A stretch of 64,000 nt of DNA, taken from positions 273,102 to 337,101 of the forward strand of contig DFOS01000024.1 of the NCBI GenBank assembly GCA_002376845.1, written 5' to 3'. The position numbers and the translations under genes were made by a program. Under the pieces are notes generated by a model that was not told the DNA's origin, ran no database searches, and was given only the letters and a program-made list of their open reading frames with translations. This document shows, piece after piece, positions 63,899 through 64,000 of this stretch (position 1 is its first letter; each line of letters begins with the position of its first letter). The DNA comes from Bdellovibrionaceae bacterium UBA3535 (lineage in GTDB: Bacteria; Bdellovibrionota; Bdellovibrionia; Bdellovibrionales; UBA840).

Positions 63899-64000
63899 TT
63901 ACTTCTTTTTACGAGTAGCTTTCTTGCGAGTAGCTTTTTTCTTAGTAGCTTTCTTGCGAGTAGCTTTTTTCTTAGTAGCCTTCTTGCGAGTAGCTTTTTT
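63899..64000 (-). CDS. Lysine-rich histone-H1-like protein, C-terminus (5' end outside window)
   Basis: Stop TAA at 63899-63901; 33 codons run on to the window edge. They read as repeats of K-K-A-T-R and K-K-A-T-K-K (ending TRKKK), as in eukaryote-H1-like DNA-binding tails of many bacteria. Codon use in the repeat is nearly fixed, so the DNA itself is a tandem array. The globular part, if any, lies beyond the window. Confidence 0.82.
   Translation of the reverse strand, partial: KKATRKKATKKKATRKKATKKKATRKKATRKKK

Overview
The window is a moderately AT-rich, gene-dense bacterial chromosome segment. Sec signal peptides, lipoboxes, outer-membrane barrels, a secretin, an MCE lipid-transport operon and heptose synthesis (GmhA) show a Gram-negative cell. 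A Flp/Tad pilus locus, a giant cysteine-rich prepilin, a lysine-rich histone-H1-like tail, an RNR of the mouse-R2 sequence type and many secreted proteins of unknown function fit a Bdellovibrionota/deltaproteobacterial-type organism. That placement is an inference; no rRNA is present to confirm it.

Layout. 1-2232: end of a large unknown membrane protein. 2315-7027: a light-repair cluster, with a PhrB-type photolyase, glutathione peroxidase and SDR on + facing a DASH cryptochrome and a DUF429 protein on -. 7219-12131: tRNA-Asn, a small membrane protein, a 1240-residue prepilin-like protein and tRNA-Arg. 12216-15341: gmhA, tRNA-Ser and a decayed accessory patch with repeated tRNA-Ser 3' ends, a serine-recombinase remnant and small secreted proteins. 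15350-24709: secreted unknowns, a TrkH/TrkA K+ uptake pair, a fructosamine-kinase-like protein, SnoaL, GNAT, M19 dipeptidase and an alpha/beta hydrolase. 24779-28423: nrdBA with NrdR and DnaA sites. 28615-35519: groESL, barrels, DedA, CheY-like and small proteins. 35649-45069: Tad operon on -. 45242-49395: maiA/fahA, TPR protein, a Flp-like protein, DUF2203. 49416-56217: nadE, an exonuclease, and the ndk / rRNA methyltransferase / pilW / rodZ / PHP operon. 56361-59348: mdh-sucC-sucD. 59497-63224: an MCE (Mla-like) transporter with two ATPases and two permeases. 63239-64000: an outer-membrane protein and the C-terminus of a histone-like protein.

The most unusual material is at the tRNA genes. 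Downstream of tRNA-Arg and tRNA-Ser lie two copies of a non-coding unit (186 and 192 bp offset) that ends by recreating the last ~20 nt of that tRNA. Each contains a ~121-127 bp element with about 50 of 60 positions identical at its 3' end. Its outer and inner stems have changed in a compensatory way (five paired substitutions), which points to a selected secondary structure. The tRNA-Ser copy adjoins a broken serine recombinase, and a 17-bp direct repeat brackets the whole patch (12944-12960 and 15325-15341).

Two systems also deserve attention. The MCE transporter has a complementary split of defects: NBD1 lacks the usual Walker-B Glu and switch His, and NBD2 has an altered signature motif, as in asymmetric heterodimeric ABC transporters. 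The Tad operon has TadZ and TadA fused in one polypeptide, only one TadB/TadC-type protein, and an RHS/YD-repeat protein as a distal gene.
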